21,466 nucleotides of DNA from a virus. Both the position numbers and the translations under genes were made by a program. Position 1 is the stretch's first letter. The number at the start of each line of letters is the position of its first letter. The notes below the pieces were generated by a model. It saw nothing but the letters and a program-made list of their open reading frames with translations, searched no databases and had not been told where the DNA came from. The DNA lies in the IMG/VR virus record IMGVR_UViG_3300035698_012192, positions 1 through 21,466 of that record. One strand, 5' to 3'. Below are positions 13,920-21,028 of the stretch, piece after piece.

Positions 13920-14965
13920 TAAGCCCTTACCTTTACTACAGCCTCAAAATTGTCTGACTGAATAAATACGTACTGCTGTTTATCATAGAAAAACATCACT
14001 GAATCTTTTTCAACAATGTCCTTAAGAAACAAAGGGTTAATCAAAAAAGTTAGCTTTACACCTGTAGCCTTTTCTAACATAACCTTCTCATCTAAATTCC
14101 CTACAATATTATCCTCTGTCATAAGTAAAACAAAATCATCGTTGATCTCCACCGCAGTTTCTTTGTCAAAACTCTCACGTGATGACTGGAAAGCTGCATG
14201 CCTTTCCAATGCTTCAATAATAATGTCAGGAAAGATAAGTGGAACACATTCGTCTGACTCTGAAGGGTTTTCTGGAAAGTACGGAACCAGATCTGGAAAC
14301 TCGCCCGCTAACAATGTAGAAGCTATGGAAAAGTTCTCGCCTGAAAACAACACTAACTTTGACTCCAACAATGAGAACCCTGTAAACTTTTTCTCATTCA
14401 TGTCAATAAGTACTTTAACAAACTTAAGTGGCAAGGTTAAGCCTACAAGTTTTTTGCCTTCTTCTGTTAAAGTAATAGACGAACGAACAACCCTGAACCT
14501 ATCAGTAGAGTATAAATAGTTCTCACCTATGTGAATGCCACAAAGTGTGCCTTGAGTCTCGTCATCTGAAGCTCCGTACAAACAACTGGCTAAAGCAGGT
14601 ATAATTAAAGAAAAATCTAACTCGTGTTCACATGTGTGATTCTTGAGTGCAAATTCCTCTGACGCTAAAAGAAAACTTCCTACAAGCTCTTTTGTTTCAA
14701 CAAACAAGTTGTCCTTGTCATGCTCAATAGTAACCGCTTCTTTCTTTAAGCTCTCCAATAATCTGAGCAAAGGGGGCCCGCTTACACGACAATTTAACTT
14801 AGTGTCGCACTCAAGTCGTTTCTCGATTGTCAACGTTCCGTCAGACGCGGCAAGAATCTCGTTAGAAAATGTAAATGATTGAAACACTGGCACTAAACTA
14901 TTTGATCCCAATGCCGGAGATACTTCTTTTAACGCACCTAAAAGGTACTTTCTGTCAAAATGCAT
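13919..14965 (-). CDS. dnaN: DNA polymerase sliding clamp (beta subunit-like)
   Basis: The 348-residue protein follows the bacterial beta-clamp pattern. It opens with a D-R-K-Y-L-L-G-A-L-K-E-V helix and continues with A-S-D-G-T-L-T-I-E near residue 40. A middle-domain Y-L-Y-S-T-D-R-F-R-V-V-R matches the T-D-x-x-R-L clamp motif, and S-T-L-L-A-G-E-F-P-D-L matches the L-x-G-x-F-P-D element. Three clamp domains fit the length (E. coli DnaN has 366 residues). As a ring dimer it would tether the downstream polymerase to DNA. AAGGG lies a few bases before the ATG. The stop overlaps the polymerase start, so clamp and polymerase are probably translated together. Confidence 0.88.
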   Translation of the reverse strand: MHFDRKYLLGALKEVSPALGSNSLVPVFQSFTFSNEILAASDGTLTIEKRLECDTKLNCRVSGPPLLRLLESLKKEAVTIEHDKDNLFVETKELVGSFLLASEEFALKNHTCEHELDFSLIIPALASCLYGASDDETQGTLCGIHIGENYLYSTDRFRVVRSSITLTEEGKKLVGLTLPLKFVKVLIDMNEKKFTGFSLLESKLVLFSGENFSIASTLLAGEFPDLVPYFPENPSESDECVPLIFPDIIIEALERHAAFQSSRESFDKETAVEINDDFVLLMTEDNIVGNLDEKVMLEKATGVKLTFLINPLFLKDIVEKDSVMFFYDKQQYVFIQSDNFEAVVKVRA

Positions 14966-14977
14966 AATAAATCCCTT

Positions 14978-16117
14978 CTAAAAGAAACTGTTACTCGAAC
15001 GTAAAAACTTACTATTGTCAACACTTAATTCAGATTTCATTAACTCAGAATAGTAATGAACACACACTTTTGTTCTCTCACATATATCAGTCCCTATAAT
15101 CTCAGGGGTTGTTCCTGATTCTCTAAAAAATCGCTCCACATGCTTCTGACCTTCTTCACTCATTGTATACTTATAATGTACTCCACTTGCTCGCTTAGTC
15201 ACAAGAGACTGATCCGAAACGATACATATAAACGGTTGCTTGGTATAATCAAAACTATCCGTCTTAGAATCATATGCTGGAACAAGAACACGACCATAGG
15301 CTGGAAGTTTAACCCACGTGGTGCTGTCGACCGAATACCACGGGTACCTTGTCATAAGATTAAATGCTGTTGCAGCAAAGCCGTGTATCTTAAACTTCTG
15401 CCCGCTCTCTAAAAGTAATCTAAACACCCTGTCACCAAACGATTGACAATACTGCTTCTTCCTAATATCAGCACCCAATCCACTTATTCCAATATACTCA
15501 TACTTATCCATATACTTCTTTAGCCAGGAAAAGTCCTCGCCAAAATGGAACACTGGGATAGGTTCTAATCCACATGACTCAAGATACTGTTGGTACTCCC
15601 AAGTCTTCTCAGGGTTAAAAATTATGTCCATATTAACATAGCCATAAAGTCTATCCTTATACTTGTGCACAAAGGCTATGTACTTCTCAGTAAACTCTTT
15701 AACCTCTTTGCTATCAGTAAATGAATAGTCGGTAAACTTACTCGCCCCACATTTCAAAGCGCCATCGCGACTAACCTTACCCAGCTTGCCTGTACTACGT
15801 CCTGACACAGCTAATTGTGAGTTAGAGTCTAGGGCATCAAACTCATCTCTACTATACTCAACATAAGCAAAACCGGCATCATCTTCTTTGACGCCCTGCA
15901 GTTTTGTATAAACACTAAGTAAGCTATGTGCACCTGAGTCAAGAAATATCTTTATATCAGGATTATCATCTAGGAGCTTTGTTACCTTAACTGTCTTCCA
16001 ATATGTCTCCAATGTATAGGCACCACAATTTGCAACAAGATCTAAATAATAGGGCGAATCTTTTTTTGCACCACTAGTAAGTAGATTGGCTAAGTAGATC
16101 CTTTGTAATACATCCAA
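14978..16117 (-). CDS. dpdA: DpdA-like DNA guanine transglycosylase (TGT fold)
   Basis: The 379-residue protein resembles phage DpdA, a relative of tRNA-guanine transglycosylase that swaps guanine in DNA for a 7-deazaguanine. Recognisable parts are F-L-D-S-G-A-H-S (around 58-65, the catalytic-aspartate region), V-F-H-F-G-E, Y-I-G-I-S-G-L-G, K-I-H-G-F-A and the very typical Y-P-W-Y-S-V-D-S-T-T-W (258-268). A ~60-residue stretch after D-S-G-A has no obvious counterpart in TGT. QueD and QueE elsewhere in the window make the precursor. I start at TTG 16115-16117, eight bases after AGGGAG; a GTG at 16126 is also in frame but sits only two bases from the ribosome site. The gene overlaps the glycosyltransferase gene by 44 bp, which is long and suggests coupled translation. 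Confidence 0.75.
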   Translation of the reverse strand: MDVLQRIYLANLLTSGAKKDSPYYLDLVANCGAYTLETYWKTVKVTKLLDDNPDIKIFLDSGAHSLLSVYTKLQGVKEDDAGFAYVEYSRDEFDALDSNSQLAVSGRSTGKLGKVSRDGALKCGASKFTDYSFTDSKEVKEFTEKYIAFVHKYKDRLYGYVNMDIIFNPEKTWEYQQYLESCGLEPIPVFHFGEDFSWLKKYMDKYEYIGISGLGADIRKKQYCQSFGDRVFRLLLESGQKFKIHGFAATAFNLMTRYPWYSVDSTTWVKLPAYGRVLVPAYDSKTDSFDYTKQPFICIVSDQSLVTKRASGVHYKYTMSEEGQKHVERFFRESGTTPEIIGTDICERTKVCVHYYSELMKSELSVDNSKFLRSSNSFF

Positions 16118-17084
16118 TTGCTTCACTCCCTTTCATTAGAAGTCGTGCTTTGTTAACCTGCAAACGTTCCCAATATTTTTCGTAGTCATCCATTATCTGC
16201 TGCACAAACCGAACACACCCTGCAAAATCATTATACTGAAAGACGCGGTCATACATCTCTAGATAGCTTAAACGATTAGGTACCACTGGCACACAATCAG
16301 CAAACAATGCTTCCTGCTGAGCTATGCCCCAAGTCTCCTGCAGTGCAAACGAAACTGCTATCTTAGCCTTACTTAAGATGTGATAGTATGCATTCTTATC
16401 TCCCTCCCATAAATCTTTCGTTCTTATAAACTCCCACCCAGAGCCCTTAAACTCTTTAGCCAGCTCGTCGAACATCTCAGGCTGCTTCTCAGGACTTAAC
16501 CTATGAGGGAATACAACTATATTCTCCTTAAGGTAAAGAAATTTATCTTCGGAAGGATAAATAGGCAGCCCAGTTATAACCACCTTATCCCAGTTAACAA
16601 TTCTATTGTTGCATAGTAACTTGCGATGAAAGCCAGTGGCAACATATATTCTATCTACAAAAGACAACCAGCTGTTTTCTAATTGTTCAGCCCAACTCCC
16701 CATACCTTTTTGAGAAAGATAGTCCCACTCATCATAAGTGCCTGCATGAAGTATCCCGCAAATCTTAAACTTAATTCCCAACGCACTCCGCATGTATGCT
16801 AACATCTCTAGGCCTGGAAACCACAGATCGTGAAAGAAAAACACGTCTCCATCCTTAATAACATTATGGTCAAATAACTTACATATTACTCTAAGTTGAT
16901 GGGCCTTAAAATGATTAGTCCCTATCACATCCAAAAACTCGCCGTTGCTAATCGTATCTCTTAACGAATCCCCTAAGATAGTATTATATGCAACATGTTC
17001 AGTGTGCCAGTACTCAGGAAACCAATTATTCCAATCAGCACTATACCGCTCAGGAATACTCTCTATAGGAACATTGAATATCAT
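16074..17084 (-). CDS. GT-B glycosyltransferase (GT4-like)
   Basis: The 336-residue protein has the two-domain layout of GT-B enzymes. The first half contains H-A-G-T-Y-D-E-W-D (113-121). The nucleotide-sugar half begins with V-V-F-P-H-R-L-S-P-E-K-Q-P (190-202) and holds E-T-W-G-I-A-Q-Q-E (250-258), the E-x7-E signature of family 4 retaining transferases. The N-terminus N-V-P-I-E-S-I-P-E-R-Y-S resembles starts I recall from phage glycosyltransferases linked to DNA or base modification. It overlaps the radical SAM gene (ATGA) and runs 44 bp into the DpdA-like gene, so the three are almost certainly co-translated. The acceptor may be the modified DNA base or an intermediate, but a cell-surface or virion target cannot be excluded. 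AAGGA lies ten bases before the ATG. Confidence 0.78.
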   Translation of the reverse strand: MIFNVPIESIPERYSADWNNWFPEYWHTEHVAYNTILGDSLRDTISNGEFLDVIGTNHFKAHQLRVICKLFDHNVIKDGDVFFFHDLWFPGLEMLAYMRSALGIKFKICGILHAGTYDEWDYLSQKGMGSWAEQLENSWLSFVDRIYVATGFHRKLLCNNRIVNWDKVVITGLPIYPSEDKFLYLKENIVVFPHRLSPEKQPEMFDELAKEFKGSGWEFIRTKDLWEGDKNAYYHILSKAKIAVSFALQETWGIAQQEALFADCVPVVPNRLSYLEMYDRVFQYNDFAGCVRFVQQIMDDYEKYWERLQVNKARLLMKGSEAIGCITKDLLSQSTY

Positions 17085-17992
17085 TTTTTGTTCTTCCTTA
17101 TCGAATTAACAAACAGTTCCCAATGTAACAACGTAGGACTTCTCATATAACACTTGGAGCATATTGGTTCGTAATGTCCCATAGCATGTTGCTCACGTAA
17201 CTTCTTGACATTGTCTCCGTTCCAAATATCTTTTAATGAATTCTTGTGTAAATTACCAAGAATAATATCATCGCCAAAGCAAAAGCAGCATGGCACAACG
17301 TTCCCATTCGCTTGTACACTTACACTAAGCCAAGGATTCAAACACGGGGTATGCTTCACTGGGTACACGTCTGCTTCATTAAACAGTGTGAGAAAGCAGT
17401 CAGGTACAGTACGGATCTCGCCATTTACCTTATAACCAAACATTGAACGCACATCAGTAAGCCGCTTTTCGTACCCTGGAAGTTCTACTAATTGAAGATC
17501 CACAACTGTCTTATTCAGATCTAAACTATCAAATAAGAAATTAATATTTCGGCGAAGACGATCAGGATCTCCGTTTCTTCTTATATTACGGTATTCTTCT
17601 TTGTCAAGAGAATCCACACTAACAGTTATGTAGTCTAATAACTGCAGTCCTTCAATCTTCTCCTGTATAAAATGTCCGTTAGTACTTAACCCTAAACATA
17701 GGTCAGGTAGATAATTCCTAACCTTTTCTATCATTTGTGTGAACCCAGGATGAAGAAGTGGCTCCCCTGCCATTTGAAATTCCAAAAAGTAAGATCCGTC
17801 AAAGTCCTTCCTATGCAACATGGTTGTAAGAAGATCGACGTCAAAAAATTGACTGTCGTCCGCTCGCTTATACTTCTTTCGCGGACACATAACACAATCA
17901 AAATTGCAAGCAGACGACAGTTCTATCTGGTATATCTCAGGAAGTGAGACAGTAAAAGGCCCTGGTAAATCTTTTGTCTTTATAGTAGTCAT
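17081..17992 (-). CDS. Radical SAM enzyme with SPASM domain
   Basis: The 303-residue protein has the radical SAM cluster motif C-N-F-D-C-V-M-C (C29, C33, C36), the S-adenosylmethionine-binding A-G-E-P (75-78) and S-T-N-G. A C-terminal SPASM domain carries C217, C235/C236, C238, C278 and C281 for extra iron-sulfur clusters, with the typical G-N-L-H-K-N-S-L-K-D-I-W-N stretch. SPASM members modify peptides, RNA-linked substrates or sugars by radical chemistry; the substrate cannot be read from the sequence. It starts right on the stop of the QueD-like gene (TAATG) and overlaps the glycosyltransferase by 4 bp. I infer a role in further elaboration of the 7-deazaguanine base, or modification of a carrier, together with those neighbours. 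Confidence 0.85.
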   Translation of the reverse strand: MTTIKTKDLPGPFTVSLPEIYQIELSSACNFDCVMCPRKKYKRADDSQFFDVDLLTTMLHRKDFDGSYFLEFQMAGEPLLHPGFTQMIEKVRNYLPDLCLGLSTNGHFIQEKIEGLQLLDYITVSVDSLDKEEYRNIRRNGDPDRLRRNINFLFDSLDLNKTVVDLQLVELPGYEKRLTDVRSMFGYKVNGEIRTVPDCFLTLFNEADVYPVKHTPCLNPWLSVSVQANGNVVPCCFCFGDDIILGNLHKNSLKDIWNGDNVKKLREQHAMGHYEPICSKCYMRSPTLLHWELFVNSIRKNKK

Positions 17993-18318
17993 TATGTAAC
18001 CTTCGCTCCGTTTTCGCCATCTTCAAATACACTTACGGACTTGACTGGAAGATCTAAATGCAAATGTATATCAATAGCAATCATCTCACACGACAAACTT
18101 CTTAAGTGCTTGTTTGCAAAAAACTGATTGATGTAAGAATTGATATGCTTCTTACAGATAAAGAACTCCAAATCCCTATCATCATGATCTATATTAAGTT
18201 CCACCTCAACCCAAAACTCGTGCCGATGCTCATTGCGTAAGAACTTTACTTCCTCAGGAGCTTTGGGCCAACAGTGAAAGGCAACAAACCTTGTCCGTAT
18301 TATGATAGTTTTTTCCAT
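17992..18318 (-). CDS. QueD-fold (T-fold) paralogue lacking the usual catalytic cysteine
   Basis: The 108-residue protein keeps the zinc-binding frame of the 6-pyruvoyl-tetrahydropterin synthase family: F-V-A-F-H (H15), then H-R-H (H31, H33) starting a strand E-F-W-V-E-V-E-L. The F-H-C-W-P-x-A-P-E-E-V-x-F-L-R-N-E-H-R-H-E-F block is one I associate with short QueD-like proteins in phages that carry 7-deazaguanine genes. It differs from the true QueD at 1344-1763: there is no cysteine at the catalytic position before H-x-H (C16 directly follows H15), and no clear P-T-x-E motif. The last strand V-S-V-F-E-D-G replaces the family V-x-V-x-E-T. It probably binds a zinc and a pterin or purine but runs another reaction, or assists a neighbour. 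AAGGT precedes the ATG. Confidence 0.6.
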   Translation of the reverse strand: MEKTIIIRTRFVAFHCWPKAPEEVKFLRNEHRHEFWVEVELNIDHDDRDLEFFICKKHINSYINQFFANKHLRSLSCEMIAIDIHLHLDLPVKSVSVFEDGENGAKVT

Positions 18319-18323
18319 TTAAC

Positions 18324-18875
18324 TTAACCTTCTACTGGCGGCTCTGGAGTCTCTGGCGGGGCTTCAGGAGTTGCTGGAGCTGATCCACCATCTTTGCCTT
18401 CACTTGCTGGAGGGCCTTCTAGTTCTGTGCCTTCACTTGCTGGAGTTGCTAGAGTTGTTGCTTCAGCTACGGGAGGAGCCTGCATCTTTTTGACTACGTC
18501 GCCGTAGATAGCATTGGCACGAGCTCTGGAATACTTCTCATCTTTGCCACGAGAAGTGTACTCGGCTGCAAGTGTGTTCTTAATCTCGCCGATCTCTACC
18601 CCTTGCTCAATAAGAGTACGACACAACTGCTTCATGTTCGGTTTCTTCACAACATCTGCTTGTGTAGTTTCATCAGTCATAGTTTTACCTTTCGAATCTT
18701 TAGAAATAGTTTCTGGTTCATCCATAGAGTCTAAGATAACCTTAGATCTCTTTTCACATTCTTTATATTGCTGAGGAACTTCTTTTGCACATGCAATACA
18801 TTCCTCCGCGTCTGATTTATGTCCTGTACCAAAACAGGCACAGTCTACTTCAAAATCAAGCTCTTCTGTTGACAT
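18324..18875 (-). CDS. Hypothetical Cys-knuckle protein with P/A/E-rich tail
   Basis: The 183-residue protein has three regions. Residues 12-29 hold C-A-C-F-G-T-G-H...C-I-A-C (C12, C14, C26, C29 plus H19), a small zinc-knuckle-like site. Residues 80-132 form a helical domain (M-K-Q-L-C-R-T-L-I-E-Q-G...Y-S-R-A-R-A-N-A-I-Y-G-D-V-V-K-K) that looks like a small DNA- or protein-binding module. The last 50 residues are a disordered tail of P, A, E, T and G with P-A-S-E-G twice. The tail is similar in composition to that of the SSB at 9186-10220. No function is recognised. AAGGA lies eight bases before the ATG. It lies inside the modification operon, between QueE and the QueD-like gene. Confidence 0.6.
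   Translation of the reverse strand: MSTEELDFEVDCACFGTGHKSDAEECIACAKEVPQQYKECEKRSKVILDSMDEPETISKDSKGKTMTDETTQADVVKKPNMKQLCRTLIEQGVEIGEIKNTLAAEYTSRGKDEKYSRARANAIYGDVVKKMQAPPVAEATTLATPASEGTELEGPPASEGKDGGSAPATPEAPPETPEPPVEG
18395..18445 (-). repeat. 18-bp direct repeat in the tail of the Cys-knuckle gene
   Basis: The 18 bases at 18395-18412 recur exactly at 18428-18445, 33 bp apart and in frame, giving the repeated P-A-S-E-G unit. A related but diverged copy lies at about 18366-18380. This is the second low-complexity tail in the window that grew by short in-frame duplication. Confidence 0.75.
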
Positions 18876-18879
18876 AATA

Positions 18880-19215
18880 TTATTCCTTACATTTTTTGAC
18901 TAAGTTATGTATTTGAATTGAAAGATCGCCTACAAACGGCCACTGAAGTTTAAAGCCTTCTATAACATAGTACTCAAGAACTTCCAAAAGTTGTTCTTCA
19001 CTTGTTGCTTCATAAGAGTCAAGATCACCTTCCAATGCTCTTTCGTCGTAATTATACGATACTATTGAAAGATTATCTAAATCACTTAATATATCTAGTG
19101 GAATTGTGCTTCCAACACTAGGAGAAAAAGTTAGTGATAATCTTTTGGTTGCACCTACTATATTCCCGTTGCAATCAAATGTTTTGGTAACATCTACTGG
19201 AACTTCAATTTGCAT
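18880..19215 (-). CDS. Hypothetical acidic protein (111 aa)
   Basis: The 111-residue protein begins with strands (Q-I-E-V-P-V-D-V-T-K-T-F-D, then T-K-R-L-S-L-T-F-S-P), followed by an acidic region and a helix E-Q-L-L-E-V-L-E-Y-Y-V-I-E-G-F-K, ending with W-P-F-V-G-D-L-S-I-Q-I-H-N-L-V-K-K. The beta-then-helix layout could be a small mixed fold. No cysteine cluster (two cysteines only), membrane helix or known motif is visible. GAGGAG, formed by the last codons of queE, lies seven bases before the ATG, so translation follows queE directly. The I-Q-I-H-N-L-V-K end faintly resembles the queE C-terminus, but this is too short to use. Confidence 0.55.
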   Translation of the reverse strand: MQIEVPVDVTKTFDCNGNIVGATKRLSLTFSPSVGSTIPLDILSDLDNLSIVSYNYDERALEGDLDSYEATSEEQLLEVLEYYVIEGFKLQWPFVGDLSIQIHNLVKKCKE

Positions 19216-19216
19216 C

Positions 19217-20863
19217 TTAATGCTCCTCTGTAGGCGGCCTGTCCCACCAAATAAGTTTATGAATCTGCAAATTAAAATGAATATCGTCCAAATGATCTTC
19301 CAACATCCACTTAACTAGATCTTTAGCAATATTCATCGAGTAGTGTTCTTTTTCATCTTCTCTTATTAAAGCCGGACTAAAAACTATTTGAGCTTCCCAA
19401 TCAGGATGTTTGCCTAGAACTGCTAATGCTTCTGAGTAATCGTCTTTTTCAGTTATAACAAACTTAATTGCATCTAATGAACACAAATCGTCAAACGTCT
19501 CCAAACGCATGCTTTCTTGCTCACCAGACGAATCAAGTTTATAATCAACAACAAACCGCATAGAAGTTGAACTCGCTAACTCAGGCACTGCCTCCCAACA
19601 AAATATATCCCTTGTCCCATTGGTTTCTATAGTTACAAGATAGTCCTCGTATAACATAGCTTTTACTAATCGAATAACTTCAGTACGCTGCAATAAAGGT
19701 TCCCCGCCTGTTATTGTCACCTTCCTGCAATGAATTTGATTCATTATCTCCTCTATTGTCATATCATTAACAGTAGGTTTTGTTTGGGCATACTTCGTGT
19801 CACAATTATGAACCCACATATTATCCACTAAGTATGAGTTATAAGGCGAGCACGTCAAATTATACACCTTCAAAGGAGGGGGTTGTGTGGAAGCACACCT
19901 TTTTAATCTCTCAATATGTTTAACCGCCACTACTTCAAACCCGTTAGCTGCAATAAGTTTTTTTCCATCGGTCCGCTCAGAACCCCAAAAATTATAGCCT
20001 CGCTGATGTACCTTACTATGACAAGGATGACAAATAGTTATAAGATTACCCAAATTATCATTATTAGAATCTTCATCTAAATGATGGACCTCAAGTTTAT
20101 TCCTCTCACTACAAGTTTGGCAAACTGTTAATTCTGCGTTTGAACATCTTTTAGCTAACTTTATAGCGTTTTGGTTAAATCCTTTATAATTAGGATTTTT
20201 CACACCTTGTTTTGTCTCTGAGTATTTCCTACGAACAACCTCACGTTGTTCTGGACTAAGTCTCTCCCAAGGAGAAATATAAGTGCCTGCTTGTATCTTA
20301 GCTCGCATAACTTTTGAAATCTTTTCTCCGACTCGGCTGTAGTTAGTACTTAAAACTTTTTGAATTGCAACCCTAGGGTCTTTCATAGGATTCCGTTCTC
20401 CTCGCTTCATAAAGGATAGTTTGTCCTGAAAAGAAGAATGTAATACCATATCACCAGGGTTTAAATCTTTAGCAAATACAAGTCCTCGAGTAGTAAAAAA
20501 GGGATGTTCCTCTGTTACAAAATACTCTCTACTTTTACTACACTCAATATCTATAGCTATCTTTACACTATACCAAGTGTCAACTTCCCTAGTATGCACC
20601 TCATCCACTTGGGTTTCAACTAACTGCTTCTTATCGTTAAAAGTTAAAAGAACATCTCCTACCTGAACCTCAGGAAGTTTTTTGTTTTTTCCTCGACTAG
20701 TAGTAATTCTGGGAATCCGTCTTCCTGGCTTAACACCAAAACACCATCTACAGCGTAAGTTACATCCTTGGAGTCTAATAAAAGTACACAACTGTCCCGC
20801 TCCCCTAAATCCGTTATACTCGCCGTCAACGGAATCAAATATACTATTCACTGCCAATTTCAT
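19217..20863 (-). CDS. queE: 7-carboxy-7-deazaguanine synthase QueE, interrupted by an intein
   Basis: The 548-residue precursor consists of a 40-residue N-extein, a 313-residue intein and a 195-residue C-extein. Joined, the exteins give a 235-residue QueE with a normal length. V-N-S-I-F-D-S-V-D-G-E is the QueE start, C-N-L-R-C-R-W-C-D-T (C34, C38 and the restored third cysteine) is the radical SAM motif, and T-I-T-G-G-E-P-L-L-Q and T-I-E-T-N-G-T follow. QueE turns 6-carboxytetrahydropterin into 7-carboxy-7-deazaguanine by radical SAM chemistry. The intein sits between W40 and the third cluster cysteine, so the enzyme can bind its cluster properly only after splicing. GGGAG precedes the ATG. 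A strong leftward promoter lies upstream, making this the first gene of the long leftward run. Confidence 0.92.
   Translation of the reverse strand: MKLAVNSIFDSVDGEYNGFRGAGQLCTFIRLQGCNLRCRWCFGVKPGRRIPRITTSRGKNKKLPEVQVGDVLLTFNDKKQLVETQVDEVHTREVDTWYSVKIAIDIECSKSREYFVTEEHPFFTTRGLVFAKDLNPGDMVLHSSFQDKLSFMKRGERNPMKDPRVAIQKVLSTNYSRVGEKISKVMRAKIQAGTYISPWERLSPEQREVVRRKYSETKQGVKNPNYKGFNQNAIKLAKRCSNAELTVCQTCSERNKLEVHHLDEDSNNDNLGNLITICHPCHSKVHQRGYNFWGSERTDGKKLIAANGFEVVAVKHIERLKRCASTQPPPLKVYNLTCSPYNSYLVDNMWVHNCDTKYAQTKPTVNDMTIEEIMNQIHCRKVTITGGEPLLQRTEVIRLVKAMLYEDYLVTIETNGTRDIFCWEAVPELASSTSMRFVVDYKLDSSGEQESMRLETFDDLCSLDAIKFVITEKDDYSEALAVLGKHPDWEAQIVFSPALIREDEKEHYSMNIAKDLVKWMLEDHLDDIHFNLQIHKLIWWDRPPTEEH
19805..20743 (-). 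mobile_element. Class 1-like intein with HNH homing endonuclease in QueE
   Basis: Residues 41-353 of the precursor form the intein. Block A starts with C41 (C-F-G-V-K-P-G-R-R-I-P) and includes V-Q-V-G-D-V-L-L-T-F (67-75). Block B is V-T-E-E-H-P-F-F-T (116-124, with T117 and H120). The end is K-V-Y-N-L-T-C...N-S-Y-L-V-D-N-M-W-V-H-N (block F/G, terminal N353) followed by Cys +1, so all splicing residues are present. In the middle is an HNH nuclease: C248/C251, V-H-H-L-D (259-263), N270-N273 and C278/C281-H282. Ahead of it are N-P-M-K-D-P and N-P-N-Y-K-G segments resembling NUMOD3 DNA-binding motifs. It should splice itself out and could home into intein-free queE alleles. Confidence 0.92.
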
Positions 20864-20903
20864 ATTTCAGTCTCCCACAGTAAAACTTATGTCCCTATCA
20901 ACT

Positions 20904-20982
20904 ATAATATATCATCTAGTTACTAAAATGTGAAAACTTTTTATTTTTCTGCAAAAAATTTCTTTAGTTCATGATATATTAT
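20904..20982. repeat. 12-bp inverted repeat spanning the divergent promoter region
   Basis: ATAATATATCAT (20904-20915) and ATGATATATTAT (20971-20982) are exact reverse complements 55 bases apart. Each overlaps an extended -10 box, one facing left and one right. They may simply be the two -10 regions, or also a binding site for one regulator controlling both directions. Confidence 0.7.
20906..20934 (-). promoter_or_regulatory. Leftward promoter before queE
   Basis: On the minus strand TTCACA (20929-20934) is followed after 17 bases by TATATT (20906-20911), each one mismatch from the sigma70 consensus, with TG at the extended -10 position. Transcription would start near 20899, about 35 bases before the queE ATG. 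It probably drives the modification and clamp/polymerase genes as one long transcript. Confidence 0.75.
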
Positions 20983-20985
20983 TTG
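20971..20985 (+). promoter_or_regulatory. Possible rightward promoter (extended -10)
   Basis: TGATATATT (20972-20980) gives an extended -10 box on the plus strand, about 50 bases before the rightward ATG. No good -35 is found at 16-18 bases (the region is CAAAAA-like), but an A/T-rich tract lies upstream. It may need an activator or rely on the extended -10. Confidence 0.45.
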
Positions 20986-21028
20986 TAATGCTATCCAAAA
21001 TCTTGTTTACTAGTTTAAGGGGACGTAC

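Noticed and set aside
14016-14519. A 167-codon plus-strand frame opposite the sliding clamp gene
   Set aside because: It is serine- and asparagine-rich low-quality coding on the reverse of a clear dnaN, with no ribosome site.
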